A stretch of 64,000 bases of DNA from Caulobacter segnis ATCC 21756 (GCF_000092285.1 NC_014100.1:3782001-3846000), one strand, 5' to 3'; counted from the first letter of the stretch, positions 7,758 to 17,880 are shown. Made by a program: numbers and translations. The notes: a model not told the origin generated them from the sequence alone.

Positions 7758-9863
7758 CTACACCGCCGGCAGAGGCTCCGCCGGCCCCGGCGCGTCGTCT
7801 GCGTCGAGTGGGAAGCTGATCTCGCAGCGCACCCCGGCGGGGTCATGCTCCAGGCGCACCTTGCCGCGCAGTTCGCGAGCCAAGGCCTGCGAGATCAGGC
7901 GCGTGCCGAATCCCCGGCGGGTCGGGGCGACGACGGGCGGGCCGCCCTCTTCCGCCCAGAGGAAATCCAACTGCCCCGCCGCCACGCGCCACGTCACGCG
8001 GATCACACCATCGGGCGCGCTCAGCGCTCCGTACTTGAGCGCGTTGGTGCTGAGCTCGTGCAGCGCCATGGACAGGGCCAGCGACCGCGCGGGCGAGAGG
8101 CTCACCGACGGCCCCTCGGCGATGAAGCGGTCGGCGACGAACGGCTCGGCGGCCTGCCGCACCAGGTCGCCGAGCTCGGCGCTGGTCCAGCTGGATTGGG
8201 TCAGCAGGTTGTGGGTGGCCGACAAGGCCATCAGGCGGCGGTCGAAGGCCTCGCGCGCCGTGGCCAGGTCGTCCGACGAGCGCAGGGTCTGGGCCGCCAG
8301 CGATTGCACCGTGGCCAAGGTGTTCTTCACCCGGTGGTTCAGCTCGTTGATCAGCAGGCGCTGCAGCTCTTCCGCGCGGCGGCGCTGCGCCAGCTCGGCC
8401 TGGGCCGACTGGTAGAGGCGGGCGTTGTCGATGGCGATCGCCGCGTGCGAGGCCACGCCCTCGGCCAGCCATTGGGCGCGCTCGTCGAACACGTCGGGAT
8501 CGGAGTGGCCGAAGAACAGCCCGCCGATGATCTCGCCCGAGCGCGAGCGGACCGGCACAGCCAGGTAGCTGCGCACCGGCAGATGGCCCTTGGGCATGCC
8601 GAAGTGCGGCGCGTTGTGGCCGTAGCGGGGGTCCTGGGTGATGTCGCCCGAGCGCACCGTGGCGCTGCCCTCGAAGGTCGGAGCGAAGACCTCGGTGGGC
8701 CGGGGATGGCCGAACGCCTCGAACGCCGAGCGCGGCGCCCCCGACAGGGCGTAGAGCATCATCGACTGCCCCTGGGTGTCCGGCGCGGTGTAGAAGAACG
8801 CCGCGTAGCGCGCGCGGGTCAGGGCCGCGCCGGCGTCGATCACCACCTGGACCGCGCGCTCCAGGTCGAGCTCGGCGGCGATCACCGCGCCGGTCTCGTT
8901 GAGCACCGCCAGGGCCGCGCTCTCGGCCTTGTACCGGCTTTCGCTGCGTTCCAGCGCCTCGCGGCCGCGCCGCTCGCTGGCGACGGCGGCCAGGATCAGG
9001 GTGGTCGAGGCCATCACCGCCACGAACTGCTGGGTCAGCAGGATACCGCCGGACGGTTCGGCGTTGTGGAAGGGCCCGCCGCCCTGCAGCGTCCCGACGA
9101 ACGCGCAGAGGCTGACCAGCAGGGAGGCCAGGGCCGCGCCGCGCGCGTCGAAGGCCAGGCCCGCCCAGACCAGCAACGGAAAGACGAACCAGGCTCGCGA
9201 GTAGGCCCCCTCGCCCCGCAGGAAGATCAGATAGGCCAGGGCGCCCGTCGCCACGCAGATCAGCGACAGATGGCCGATACGCGTTGGCGACCAGCGCTCC
9301 AGCGCGCCACGCCAGGTCAGAAACACGGGCGCGAAGGTCAGCACCCCGGTCAGGAAGCCGAACCACCAGTTGACGAAGGCCTGGTCCACCTTGCCCGGCG
9401 CCGAGCCGCTGAGCAGCAGCATCAGCGCCCCCGCGCCGGCCGAGATGGTCGCCCCGCCGGCGCCCGCGCCGATCACCAGCCACAGGGCGCTGGGCAGGCT
9501 GTCGAGCATGGCGTTGGTCTTCAGGCGGTTGAGGACCAGGACGGGGACCAGCGCGCCCAGCGCCGTCGCCGTGGCGATCACCAACTGCGTCCACAGCGGC
9601 TGCGGCGCGGCCATCACCCAGAAGGTCAGCAGACGGCCCAGCAGCGCGCCCAGCCACACGCGCGGTCCGTAATAGGCCACCGCCGCCAGGGCGATCCCGG
9701 CCGATGGCCAGAACGCGGTCCCGGCCCCGGGCACCACGGCCCAGCGCAGGCTGATCACCGCGCCGGCGCAATAGATCAGCGCCAGACTGGCGACCAGCAG
9801 CCATTCGCGAAGGGTGCGGGGCGTCAGGTTCATGCGCTCGAGCCCGCGGAGGACCGACGTCAC
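7758..9863 (-). CDS. MASE1-GAF HWE-family sensor histidine kinase
   Basis: A 701-residue hybrid of three parts. Residues about 20-310 form eight to ten membrane spans resembling the MASE1 sensor domain ([20 protein letters not shown]). Residues about 330-490 are a GAF domain ([20 protein letters not shown]). The rest is an HWE kinase: [20 protein letters not shown] with phospho-acceptor H510, the N-box [11 protein letters not shown], and the WxE-like LWAEEGGPP and FGTRLI ATP-binding motifs. It autophosphorylates and passes phosphate to a response regulator, none of which is adjacent. GTG at 9863 is taken as start; ATG at 9830 is possible. The GAF domain closely resembles that of the kinase at 53269. 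Confidence 0.88.
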   Translation of the reverse strand: MTSVLRGLERMNLTPRTLREWLLVASLALIYCAGAVISLRWAVVPGAGTAFWPSAGIALAAVAYYGPRVWLGALLGRLLTFWVMAAPQPLWTQLVIATATALGALVPVLVLNRLKTNAMLDSLPSALWLVIGAGAGGATISAGAGALMLLLSGSAPGKVDQAFVNWWFGFLTGVLTFAPVFLTWRGALERWSPTRIGHLSLICVATGALAYLIFLRGEGAYSRAWFVFPLLVWAGLAFDARGAALASLLVSLCAFVGTLQGGGPFHNAEPSGGILLTQQFVAVMASTTLILAAVASERRGREALERSESRYKAESAALAVLNETGAVIAAELDLERAVQVVIDAGAALTRARYAAFFYTAPDTQGQSMMLYALSGAPRSAFEAFGHPRPTEVFAPTFEGSATVRSGDITQDPRYGHNAPHFGMPKGHLPVRSYLAVPVRSRSGEIIGGLFFGHSDPDVFDERAQWLAEGVASHAAIAIDNARLYQSAQAELAQRRRAEELQRLLINELNHRVKNTLATVQSLAAQTLRSSDDLATAREAFDRRLMALSATHNLLTQSSWTSAELGDLVRQAAEPFVADRFIAEGPSVSLSPARSLALSMALHELSTNALKYGALSAPDGVIRVTWRVAAGQLDFLWAEEGGPPVVAPTRRGFGTRLISQALARELRGKVRLEHDPAGVRCEISFPLDADDAPGPAEPLPAV

Positions 9864-10053
9864 GCGCCCAGCTCCAAACCCGTCCGCGCCCTCAAAGCGT
9901 CCACACTCCCAAAGCCCACCTTCAGCTTATCGCCTTCCGCCGGCTCGTCGCCATACGCCTTTTCGCCCCGACGAGCACCTCTGCCGCCACCCTGCTGCCA
10001 GCCTTGTCAGCAGCCCCCTAGCCGTCAGCCCCCCGCGCGCCTACCTTGGGGTC

Positions 10054-12324
10054 ATGCCTCGCAGCCAGAACCCCGGCGTTTCGGACGTCTCCGCGCCCTT
10101 CGTCATGGACAACCTTGAGGGCGCCGTCGCCGACGTGGCGGCCGGCGTCATGCCCATGCTCTGGACCCCGCACCGCCCCGCGCGGCCGGACAAGACCGAG
10201 GGCGGGCGCAAGTTCAAGCTGGTCAGCGAGTACCAGCCCGCCGGCGACCAGCCGACCGCCATCGCCGAACTGGTGCAGGGCATCGAGAGCGGCGACCAGG
10301 ATCAGGTGCTGCTGGGCGTCACCGGCTCGGGCAAGACCTTCACCATGGCCAAGGTCATCGAGGCCACCCAGCGCCCGGCGCTGATCCTGGCCCCGAACAA
10401 GACCCTGGCCGCCCAGCTCTACAGCGAGATGAAGTCGTTCTTCCCGGAGAACGCGGTCGAGTACTTCGTCAGCTACTACGACTACTACCAGCCCGAGGCC
10501 TACGTGCCCCGGACCGACACCTATATCGAGAAGGACAGCTCGATTAACGAGCAGATCGACCGGATGCGCCACTCGGCCACGCGGGCGATCCTGGAGCGCG
10601 ACGACGTCATCGTCGTGGCCTCGGTGAGCTGCATCTACGGCATCGGCTCGGTCGAGACCTACACCGCCATGACCTTCACCCTGGAGGTCGGGCAGAAGGT
10701 CGACGAGAAGCAGCTGATCGCCGACCTCGTGGCCCAGCAGTACAAGCGCAACGACCAGGCCTTCGAGCGCGGCGCGTTCCGCCGCCGCGGCGACACCATC
10801 GAGATCTTCCCCGCCCACTACGAGGACCGCGCCTGGCGCGTGACCATGTTCGGCGACGAGGTCGAGGCCCTGTCCGAGTTCGACACCCTGACCGGCAAGA
10901 AGACGGCCGATCTGGAGATGATCAAGGTCTACGCCAACAGCCACCACGTCACCCCGCGCCCCACCCTGCGCCAGGCGATCATCGCCATCCGCCAGGAGCT
11001 GAAGGAGCGGCTCGAGTGGCTGACCGCCAACGGCAAGCTCCTGGAAGCCCAGCGCCTGGAGCAGCGCACGACCTTCGATCTGGAGATGATCGAGACCACC
11101 GGCTCGTGCGCCGGCATCGAGAACTACAGCCGCTACCTGTCGGGCCGCAAACCCGGCGAGCCGCCGCCGACCTTCTTCGAATACATCCCCGACAACGCCC
11201 TGCTTTTCACCGACGAGAGCCACCAGACGGTTCCGCAGATCGGCGCCATGTACAAGGGCGACCGCAACCGCAAATGGACGCTTGCGGAGTACGGCTTCCG
11301 CCTGCCCTCGGCCCTGGATAACCGCCCCCTCAAGTTCGAGGAGTGGGACGCCATGCGCCCGCAGTCGGTGCACGTGTCCGCCACCCCGGCCAACTGGGAG
11401 ATGGAGCGCGCCGGCGGCGTCTTCGCCGAGCAGGTCATCCGCCCGACCGGCCTGATCGACCCGCCTGTCGAGGTGCGCCCGGTCTCCAAGGACGGCGCCA
11501 GCCAGGTCGACGACGTGGTCGACGAGATCCGCCAGACCATCCAGAAGGGCTACCGCACCCTGGTCACCGTGCTGACCAAGAAGATGGCCGAGGACCTGAC
11601 CGAGTACCTGAACGAACAGGGCATCCGCGTCCGCTACATGCACAGCGACGTCGATACCCTGGAGCGGATCGAGATCATCCGCGATCTGCGCCTGGGCCAC
11701 TTCGACGTGCTGGTGGGCATCAACCTGCTGCGCGAAGGCCTCGACATCCCCGAGTGCGGCCTGGTGGCCATCCTCGACGCCGACAAGGAAGGCTTCCTGC
11801 GCTCGGAGACCTCGCTGATCCAGACGATCGGCCGGGCCGCGCGGAACATCGACGGCAAGGTCATCCTCTACGCCGACCGGATCACCGGCTCGATGGAGCG
11901 GGCCATGGCCGAGACCGCTCGCCGCCGCGAGAAGCAGCACGCCTACAATCTCGAGCACGGCATCACGCCCGAGAGCGTCAAGCGCGACATCAAGGACATC
12001 CTCAACAGCCCCTACGAGCGCGGCGACCGCGTGCTGGTGCCGATGGGCATGTCCGAGACCGACGACCGGCCGTTCAGCGGCGACAACTTCAAGGCCGCGC
12101 TCAAGGACCTGGAGGCCAAGATGCGCGAGGCCGCCGCCAACCTCGAGTTCGAGACCGCCGCCCGCCTGCGCGACGAGATCAAGCGCATGAAGCTGATGGA
12201 CCTGGAGTTCGCCAACGAGGTCCTGGCCGCCACCGGCGACGAGGTCGACAAGGCCGCGCCCAAGCGCCTGCGCGCCGAGATCCGCGAGGAGAAGGCCGCC
12301 GAGTTCCGCAAGAAGCGGCGCTAG
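10054..12324 (+). CDS. uvrB: Excinuclease ABC subunit B
   Basis: A 756-residue UvrB, the helicase-like damage-verification subunit of nucleotide excision repair, which receives DNA from UvrA and recruits UvrC. It shows Walker A GVTGSGKT (88-95), the beta-hairpin stretch [20 protein letters not shown] that clamps DNA, the Walker B region [11 protein letters not shown], motif V/VI ([30 protein letters not shown]) and a C-terminal UVR domain (about 685-720) that binds UvrC. The ATG at 10054 is chosen because upstream in-frame sequence is low-complexity; the 50-residue N-terminal extension before [14 protein letters not shown] is usual in related alphaproteobacteria. No SOS box could be recognised upstream. 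Confidence 0.97.
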   Translation: MPRSQNPGVSDVSAPFVMDNLEGAVADVAAGVMPMLWTPHRPARPDKTEGGRKFKLVSEYQPAGDQPTAIAELVQGIESGDQDQVLLGVTGSGKTFTMAKVIEATQRPALILAPNKTLAAQLYSEMKSFFPENAVEYFVSYYDYYQPEAYVPRTDTYIEKDSSINEQIDRMRHSATRAILERDDVIVVASVSCIYGIGSVETYTAMTFTLEVGQKVDEKQLIADLVAQQYKRNDQAFERGAFRRRGDTIEIFPAHYEDRAWRVTMFGDEVEALSEFDTLTGKKTADLEMIKVYANSHHVTPRPTLRQAIIAIRQELKERLEWLTANGKLLEAQRLEQRTTFDLEMIETTGSCAGIENYSRYLSGRKPGEPPPTFFEYIPDNALLFTDESHQTVPQIGAMYKGDRNRKWTLAEYGFRLPSALDNRPLKFEEWDAMRPQSVHVSATPANWEMERAGGVFAEQVIRPTGLIDPPVEVRPVSKDGASQVDDVVDEIRQTIQKGYRTLVTVLTKKMAEDLTEYLNEQGIRVRYMHSDVDTLERIEIIRDLRLGHFDVLVGINLLREGLDIPECGLVAILDADKEGFLRSETSLIQTIGRAARNIDGKVILYADRITGSMERAMAETARRREKQHAYNLEHGITPESVKRDIKDILNSPYERGDRVLVPMGMSETDDRPFSGDNFKAALKDLEAKMREAAANLEFETAARLRDEIKRMKLMDLEFANEVLAATGDEVDKAAPKRLRAEIREEKAAEFRKKRR

Positions 12325-12327
12325 GGC

Positions 12328-13092
12328 GTGGCGGACGACGCGCGCAGGAGCCAGCCGCCGCCGAAGACCGCCCAGGCGATCCTAGGCCGCAGGGCGCTCG
12401 GGATCGGGATCGCGCTCTGCCTGGCGGGGCTTGGCCTCGCGGGACTGCAGGCCCTCCAGACGCTGCTTGACCGGCCCAACGAGGCCGTCGTCAGGACGAT
12501 CCCCGACGTCCTGGCGATCTGGCGCGAGGAGGAGCCCTCGGCCCTGTTCTGGGCGTTCCTGCTGATCATCACGCCGCCGCTGGCCCTGATCCCGAACGCG
12601 TTCGGCACGCTCCATCGCCAGCCCTTGCCGCGGATCTCAGCGCGGACCCGCTGGGCGATCGTGGCCGTGTCGGCCCTGCTGGTCGTCGCCGGCGTCGGCG
12701 TGGGCGCCGTCTTCGGCCGCGCCGAGGTCGCCGTCGCCACCCCGGTCGGCGTCAGCTGGCTGAAGGACGGCAAGGTGCGGGAGTACTGGTCCTGGGGCGC
12801 GGCGACGACCATCGCCGCCGCCTGCGTCCGGCGCGACGCGAGCGGCGGCGGCGACAAGGCCGGCTTCGCCCTGAACTACGACGTCACCTTCCCCACTGGC
12901 CGCGAGGCCCGCCTGGTCCGGACGCCGGACAAGCTCGCCGACCAGGTTCCGCGCCTGGCGGTGCTGGACCAGCGCCTGCGCGCGACGGGCGTCCCGCGCT
13001 TCACCAGCGCGGAGGCGGCGTGTTTGGAGCATTACGGGCGAGCGCTGGCGCCGGCCGAGCGGGAGACGCTAGGCGCCCTGCTGAAGCGCTAG
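12328..13092 (+). CDS. Hypothetical membrane protein
   Basis: A 254-residue protein with three membrane segments in its first half (about residues 23-43, 73-93, 108-128) and a soluble C-terminal half that would face the periplasm or cytoplasm depending on topology. The C-terminal region contains VSWLKDGKVREYWSWG and ends with a short helix. I do not recognise the family. It starts with GTG three bases after the uvrB stop, so it is likely read with uvrB, but no repair role is suggested by its sequence. Confidence 0.7.
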   Translation: MADDARRSQPPPKTAQAILGRRALGIGIALCLAGLGLAGLQALQTLLDRPNEAVVRTIPDVLAIWREEEPSALFWAFLLIITPPLALIPNAFGTLHRQPLPRISARTRWAIVAVSALLVVAGVGVGAVFGRAEVAVATPVGVSWLKDGKVREYWSWGAATTIAAACVRRDASGGGDKAGFALNYDVTFPTGREARLVRTPDKLADQVPRLAVLDQRLRATGVPRFTSAEAACLEHYGRALAPAERETLGALLKR

Positions 13093-13195
13093 CCGTCACC
13101 CCCTCCCCCGGTTGGTTCGACGCGCCGACCTCAAATTGCCCGCGACGGCGGCCCGCGCAGGGCCTAAACAGCCGCCTCGTTCGAAAGGCCCGACC

Positions 13196-13741
13196 ATGTC
13201 CCTCCACATCGCCCTGCTGCGCGGCGTCAACGCCACCGGAGGTCGCTTGATCACCGGCGACGAGTTGACGGGCCTGCTGACCGATCTCGGCCACACCGAA
13301 GTCCGCATGGCCCCCAAGGTCGGCGACCTGGTGTTCGAGAGCGGCGAGCGCACGGGCGCGGAACTTCAGACCCAGATCGAAACCGAGCTTATGGCGCGCC
13401 TGGGCCTGCGCACCGATGTCTATGTCCGCACCGCCGAAGCCTGGCGGGCCTTGATCGCGGCAAACCCGTTCCCGGACTTCGCGGCGGCCAATCCGGGCTG
13501 GCTGATGACTCTGTTCTGCAAGGACACACCCGACAAAAAGGCTATGGGCGCCCTGCGCGCGGCGATCCGGGGGACCGAGCAAGCGCGCGCTGAAAACCGC
13601 CAGATCTATGCGATCTACCCCGACGGAGTCGGCGGCTCGAAACTGACCAACAGCCTGGTCGAGAAGACCCTCGGCACGCGGATCACGGGGCGGACGTGGA
13701 CGGCGGTGCTGGCGCTCGCCGAGATGCTTGAGCCGATCTAG
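13196..13741 (+). CDS. DUF1697 family protein
   Basis: A 181-residue cytoplasmic protein that opens with the DUF1697 signature HIALLRGVNATGG and continues with LTGLLTDLGHTEVR and, later, YAIYPDGVGGSKLTNSLVEK (typical of the family's second half). Function is unknown for the family. The ATG at 13196 is chosen because the conserved N-terminus starts directly there. It stands alone between the uvrB transcript and a palindromic repeat. Confidence 0.9.
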   Translation: MSLHIALLRGVNATGGRLITGDELTGLLTDLGHTEVRMAPKVGDLVFESGERTGAELQTQIETELMARLGLRTDVYVRTAEAWRALIAANPFPDFAAANPGWLMTLFCKDTPDKKAMGALRAAIRGTEQARAENRQIYAIYPDGVGGSKLTNSLVEKTLGTRITGRTWTAVLALAEMLEPI

Positions 13742-13771
13742 CGCCTCAGTGCCTTTCTTGGCTCTATCGTC

Positions 13772-13833
13772 CCACCCCTCCAGCCCCCCTTAATGGGGGA
13801 GGGGGACCGGCGAACGCCGGTGGAGGGGGGGGG
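13772..13833. repeat. Palindromic dispersed repeat, copy 2 (short, diverged)
   Basis: CCACCCCTCCAG and TGGAGGGGGGG flank two inner palindromes, CCCCCCTTAATGGGGG and ACCGGCGAACGCCGGT. It fills the gap between the convergent DUF1697 and nuclease genes. Resembles the other four copies in arms and position but is shorter. Confidence 0.6.
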
Positions 13834-13897
13834 GCGGCGCCGGCCCGACTGGCCCCGGTTGGCGTTACGGGTAGTTAGATGGCTTGCCCCGCCTCGA

Positions 13898-14989
13898 CTA
13901 GTCGGCCGTAGCGGCGGCTTTCGCCCCCTTGGCCGCGGCCTCAAGTTCCTTCAATCGCGCTTCGATCTGCGGCACATACTGATAAATGTCCGTTAGGTCA
14001 TTTATCTGATGACGAGTCTCTTCCTTATCGACAAACGTGCCGACATACTTTGAAGTCGCTGCATTGAAGTGCAGTCGGGCTATGGATTTTCTATTGTTGT
14101 CATCCAAAAGAATAGCACAGTATGACTTTTGATCCCGCATCACAATTCGCTTGGGGTGAACAAACTTGGATGCGATTGCTTGAACGATATGAAAGCCTGA
14201 CATCTCTTCTTGGGTAGTGACGATTTCCTCCTCGGTTGGCTCGGGCTCATTAGTCACCTCCAAGGGTTTCGGCGTTGATGCGTTTAGCGCCGATGATAGC
14301 CGATCTGTCACCATGTCCCGGACTAGCGTTGAAATTGTGCTAGCAAGCAGCTTAGCGGTATTATCTTTAATCGCCGCCGTTACGTTTCCGCTGTAAACGC
14401 GACGCGCCATAATCTTCACAAAATCATCCGAAGGATCGGAAAACTCCTTCTCCAATTCTTTTCGTAGAAGTGACTGAATTTTTAGATTTCCAGCCTCTTT
14501 AACAATCTTATCTATATCGAAATTACCTTTCGCAAAGTTTTCTAGCGTCTTTACATCTGTTGGCTTGATAGCATCCATGCTGAACGTGAAGAACGGCTTA
14601 TCGTCCATCTTATTCGGCGCTTCTATGTCGGAATAGAATTGATAGACCACGCCATTAGTCAAAATAGCGAGGCGCGCCGATGTCACAGAAAAATACCGGA
14701 ATAGTTGCCCGGCGTGGTTTATATTTAACTCAGAAGACGACGGCTTACATTCAATTAGGACAGCGACAGATTTGTCCCTACAGATGGCATAGTCGACCTT
14801 TTCGCCCTTTTTAGTCCCCACATCCGCAACATACTCAGGAACGACTTCCGAGGGATTGAAAACATCGTACCCGAGCGCCTGAATAAAGGGCATTACCAAG
14901 GCAGTCTTCGCTGCCTCCTCGGTCAGCAGAACCTCGCGGTGCTCAACAGTCCGCTTCTGAAGCTCGGCCAGTCTAGTCGCCAAATCCAT
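13898..14989 (-). CDS. Solitary HsdR_N-type (type I restriction-like) nuclease
   Basis: A 363-residue protein whose N-terminal half is the PD-(D/E)xK domain found at the front of type I restriction HsdR subunits: E52, D66 (KVDYAI) and E80/K82 (VLIECKPSS) are the expected catalytic residues. The C-terminal region (VHPKRIVMRDQKSYCAILLD, NNRKSIARLHF) is shared by many stand-alone proteins of this kind. There is no helicase motor, and no methylase or specificity subunit nearby, so it is not a classical restriction system. Its coding DNA is markedly richer in A+T than its neighbours and uses codons such as ATA, TTA and AAA freely, a sign of horizontal acquisition. A defence role is plausible but unproven. 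Confidence 0.85.
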   Translation of the reverse strand: MDLATRLAELQKRTVEHREVLLTEEAAKTALVMPFIQALGYDVFNPSEVVPEYVADVGTKKGEKVDYAICRDKSVAVLIECKPSSSELNINHAGQLFRYFSVTSARLAILTNGVVYQFYSDIEAPNKMDDKPFFTFSMDAIKPTDVKTLENFAKGNFDIDKIVKEAGNLKIQSLLRKELEKEFSDPSDDFVKIMARRVYSGNVTAAIKDNTAKLLASTISTLVRDMVTDRLSSALNASTPKPLEVTNEPEPTEEEIVTTQEEMSGFHIVQAIASKFVHPKRIVMRDQKSYCAILLDDNNRKSIARLHFNAATSKYVGTFVDKEETRHQINDLTDIYQYVPQIEARLKELEAAAKGAKAAATAD

Positions 14990-15151
14990 GTTATTCCCCC
15001 AATTCGCACGTCATAGGGGAAGAATGTCCCAGCCGAGCCCTCGCGTCCACTACCCCTCAAAGCTCACGTCAGCCCAGCGATCATCTCGCCGCGAGATTCA
15101 AGGACAGCTCCTTCTCGGGCGAGAAGCCACTCACGGCGCGCGGAGCAGCCC

Positions 15152-15487
15152 CTACTCCTCCACCACCCGCCGCAGGGCGTCGAAGCGCGAGCGCCACAGC
15201 GTTCGCTGCAGCCGGGCGAAGGTTTCGAGCCGCTCCAGGCCGTCGGGGTCGATGGCGCAGCGGCGTTCGCGGCCGACCTTGCGGGTGCGGACGAGGCGCG
15301 CGGCCTCCAGCACGCGGATGTGCTGACCAAGGCCGCTGAGGGTGATGCCGAGGGGCTGGGCCAGCTCGCCGATCGACTGCTCCTTCTCCATCAGAGCGAA
15401 GAAGACGCCGCGCCGGGTGCTGTCGCCCAGCGCCGCGAAGAGGCCGTCCATCTCGCTGGGCGTCGGGCCGTGGGTCGCGGGCGTCAC
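15152..15487 (-). CDS. ArsR family transcriptional regulator
   Basis: A 111-residue winged-helix protein. It has the ArsR layout: FAALGDSTRRGVFFALM, then QSIGELAQPLGITLSGLGQH as the HTH, then RKVGRERRCAIDP as the wing. No metal-binding cysteine pair is present, which suits the subgroup that controls SRPBCC genes. The GTG start at 15487 is 2 bp after the stop of the SRPBCC gene, so the two are one transcript. The order is unusual: in most such pairs the regulator comes first. Confidence 0.9.
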   Translation of the reverse strand: MTPATHGPTPSEMDGLFAALGDSTRRGVFFALMEKEQSIGELAQPLGITLSGLGQHIRVLEAARLVRTRKVGRERRCAIDPDGLERLETFARLQRTLWRSRFDALRRVVEE

Positions 15488-15489
15488 GG

Positions 15490-15963
15490 CTAGGCGTCCA
15501 GGTGGCGGCGGAGGTCGGCCAGGAGCTGCTCATGGCCGCGACGGCGCAGCTCGGGGCCGTCGGCGCCTTCCAGATAGGTCCCCTGCTGGGTCATCTTCAG
15601 GCGCGCGCCCGCGCCGTGCGCGCTGAAGACGAAGGTCTCGTTGGTGATCGAGACCACGCGCTCGCCGGCGATCATCCGCGACGCATAGACCAGGAGCGCG
15701 GCGTCGACGCGGGCGACGCACTCGCCGACCATGTCGATCCGCATCCCGGGAACGGGGGTCTTGTCGTTGAGGACCAGGCGGAAGATCTCCTTGCCGCCGA
15801 CCTGGGCGTCGAGCGAATAGTCCAACGTCTCGTGGGTGTCGGCGTGCGCGCCGTCGACGTACCAGTCGCGCTTGATCGCCGGATCGGTGAAGGCGCGGAA
15901 GAGCGTCTCGACCGAACAGGCGAAGGTCTCCTCGATCTCGAAACTGTCGAATTGCACGGCCAT
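15490..15963 (-). CDS. SRPBCC (AHSA1-like) domain protein
   Basis: A 157-residue protein of the START/SRPBCC superfamily, AHSA1 branch: IEETFACSVETLFRAFTDP and KRDWYVDG near the N-terminus and TYLEGADGPELRRRGHEQLL at the C-terminal helix. The fold makes a hydrophobic pocket for small ligands; the ligand is unknown. It is first in an operon with the ArsR regulator, and a palindromic operator lies just upstream, so autoregulation through ArsR is likely. Confidence 0.88.
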   Translation of the reverse strand: MAVQFDSFEIEETFACSVETLFRAFTDPAIKRDWYVDGAHADTHETLDYSLDAQVGGKEIFRLVLNDKTPVPGMRIDMVGECVARVDAALLVYASRMIAGERVVSITNETFVFSAHGAGARLKMTQQGTYLEGADGPELRRRGHEQLLADLRRHLDA

Positions 15964-15977
15964 GGCGCGCTCCCGAT

Positions 15978-16045
15978 TGGTGAAGTTTGGACTTCACCAT
16001 CGAGCGCCGCGAGGCGATAGTCAAGCCCTCACTTCACCATTGAGC
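15978..16045. promoter_or_regulatory. Likely ArsR operator: palindrome plus repeated half site
   Basis: TGGTGAAGT (15978-15986) and ACTTCACCA (15991-15999) are a perfect 9-bp inverted repeat with a 4-base spacer. The right arm and its flank (ACTTCACCATCGAGC) recur with one mismatch at 16031-16045. Both lie within 85 bp upstream of the SRPBCC-arsR operon start. Confidence 0.65.
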
Positions 16046-16085
16046 AGCGTCGTTGGGCGGGGGGCTGGCTAGCCCCGCCCTACCT

Positions 16086-16337
16086 CTACGCCGCCACGGC
16101 GTCGTCGGGGTCGGTCATGATCTCGTACTGGTCGTCGATCCAGCGTCCGACCAGCCTGCCCGTGCGGTCATAGATCCAGACCTCGGCCTCGCCGTCGTAC
16201 GAGCGAGCTTCGCCGGCCAGGGCGCGGGCGCGGCGTTCGGCCTGGCCGCCCGTGTCGAAGAACATCACCTCGCCGGTTGAGATGACCTTGACGCACCATC
16301 CCCCATCGAAGGGGGAGACCACGAAAATACTCCGCAT
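16086..16337 (-). CDS. Hypothetical small protein, DUF2188-like
   Basis: An 83-residue protein with the layout of DUF2188 proteins: a short beta-rich start (VVSPFDGGWCVKVISTGEVM), a helix with AERRARALAGEARSYDGEAE, and a final strand WIYDRTGRLVGRW. Function is unknown for the family. The ATG at 16337 has GGAGAG upstream. It is transcribed away from the flavoprotein gene to its right and toward the ArsR operon's promoter region. Confidence 0.75.
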   Translation of the reverse strand: MRSIFVVSPFDGGWCVKVISTGEVMFFDTGGQAERRARALAGEARSYDGEAEVWIYDRTGRLVGRWIDDQYEIMTDPDDAVAA

Positions 16338-16522
16338 GGTTCTCTCCGTTCAAATGGATGCTTCTGGAGGAAGCGTGGTGAACGTAGGCGCCGTCCGGCC
16401 AGTTCCAAGACCCCATCCAATGATGGCGGCGCCGGCGGTCGAACGGGGGGAACCGCCGCGACGGCCGCCCGTTGCTGCACGGCTCTGGAGACCGCCGGAG
16501 CGGTCAACGCCCGGATGCTCGG

Positions 16523-17464
16523 ATGACGCCCCTCGCCTCGGACCGCCCCGCCTACGACACGCCCTACGACGCCATCGTCGTCGGCGCGGGCCCCGCCGGG
16601 CTGACGGCCGCGACCTATCTGGGGCGCTTCCACCGCAAGACGCTGGTGCTGGACGGCGGGATGTCGCGGGCGAGCTGGATTCCCGAGAGCCACAATACGC
16701 CGGGCTTCCCGCACGGCGTGGGCGGCGAGGCTTTGCTGGCCCGCCTGCGCGAGCAAGCCGATCGCTACGGCGCCCAGCGCCGCCCGGGCCGGGCGCGGAG
16801 CCTGGTCCGCGGGGCGGACGGCTTCGTGCTGGCGTTCGAGACCGAGGCCCCGGGCGAGGACGCCGACGCGCCGGTGATCGCGCGCGCGCCGTTCGTGCTG
16901 CTGGCGACCGGCGTGGTCGACCGGCTGCCAGCGATGGAGGGGGTGGAGGACGCGATCCGCGCCGCTCGCGTGCGGCTCTGCCCGATCTGCGACGCCTATG
17001 AGGCGACCGGCCAGCGCATCGCCGTGCTGGGCGACAGCGAGCACGGCGCGCGGGAGGCGGCGTTCCTGACGACCTATTCGGCGGACGTGACCCTGCTGGA
17101 CCTGCGGCCGGACGCGGCCCGCCAGGGCGACGGCGTCTTCGCTCGGATGCCGGTGGCCCTGGCCGACATCACGGTCGGTCCGAACGCCGTCACGATCGCG
17201 GCGGCGGGCCAGGCGGAGCGAACTTTCGACTGCCTGTATCTTGCGCTGGGCTTCGACAGCCAGCAGACGCTCGCCCGGCAGGCGGGCGCCGTGCTCGACG
17301 CCGACGGCCGTCTAACCGTCAACGCCCATCAGCAGACGTCGGTGGAGGGCTTGTACGCAGCCGGGGATGTCGTTCGAGGCCTGAACCAGATCGCCGTCGC
17401 CACGGCCGAGGCGGCGATCGCCGCCACCGACATCCACAATCAGCTCAGGGCGTTGACGGCCTGA
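16523..17464 (+). CDS. Thioredoxin-reductase-like FAD/NAD(P) oxidoreductase
   Basis: A 313-residue flavoprotein with FAD motif GAGPAGL (21-27), a second nucleotide-binding region beginning IAVLGDSEHGAREAAFL (about 166-182) and the FAD-terminal motif LYAAGDVVRGLNQ (about 290). A CPIC pair at 153-156 sits where thioredoxin reductase keeps its redox-active CxxC. The NADPH motif is GDSEHG, where canonical TrxR has GxGxxA, so the true partner may not be thioredoxin. ATG at 16523 is preferred over an upstream start at 16472, which would add an arginine-rich tail. The 3' end overlaps the next, convergent gene by 25 bp. Confidence 0.85.
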   Translation: MTPLASDRPAYDTPYDAIVVGAGPAGLTAATYLGRFHRKTLVLDGGMSRASWIPESHNTPGFPHGVGGEALLARLREQADRYGAQRRPGRARSLVRGADGFVLAFETEAPGEDADAPVIARAPFVLLATGVVDRLPAMEGVEDAIRAARVRLCPICDAYEATGQRIAVLGDSEHGAREAAFLTTYSADVTLLDLRPDAARQGDGVFARMPVALADITVGPNAVTIAAAGQAERTFDCLYLALGFDSQQTLARQAGAVLDADGRLTVNAHQQTSVEGLYAAGDVVRGLNQIAVATAEAAIAATDIHNQLRALTA

Positions 17465-17880
17465 GGGTCGCCCTCGCCGACCGAGCAGATCTCGACCCAG
17501 ACCGGATAGAGCTCGTTGCGCGTGTCGCTGGCCAGGGCGGCGCGACCGTTGACGACGATGTAGGGCTGGAACTCGGCGTCGGCGCCCAGGCGGACCTCGC
17601 CGCACACCGCCACGCGCCCTTGGCGGTGCTCGATGTGGTCGTTGCGGAAGACGACATTGTCCCAGACTTCCATCTGGCGCTTGACGGTCCATTGAGCGCC
17701 GGTCAGCTCCATCTGGCGGATGCGCGGCAGGGCCAGGGGGGTCTCGATCTGCGCGGACTTGGCGCTGGGATGATAGCCGATCGCCATGAAGGCCACGAAG
17801 GCCAGCAGGATCAGATACGGCGCGAGCGCGCGGACGATCGGCGTCCGGAGCGTCGGCCCTTCCGCAACGTTTCCAGCCAT
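17440..17880 (-). CDS. Hypothetical membrane-anchored protein
   Basis: A 146-residue protein with one N-terminal membrane span (LAPYLILLAFVAFMAIGY, about 19-36) and a soluble domain of about 105 residues likely outside the inner membrane, containing WDNVVFRNDHIEHRQGRVAV and two cysteines (VAVCGEVRL, VEICSVG). I do not recognise the family. The start ATG at 17880 is followed by a plausible N-terminus. It overlaps the convergent flavoprotein gene at its 3' end. Confidence 0.7.
   Translation of the reverse strand: MAGNVAEGPTLRTPIVRALAPYLILLAFVAFMAIGYHPSAKSAQIETPLALPRIRQMELTGAQWTVKRQMEVWDNVVFRNDHIEHRQGRVAVCGEVRLGADAEFQPYIVVNGRAALASDTRNELYPVWVEICSVGEGDPQAVNALS

Noticed and set aside
10018..11958. 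A 646-codon minus-strand frame
   Set aside because: Antisense to uvrB, with no recognisable domain.
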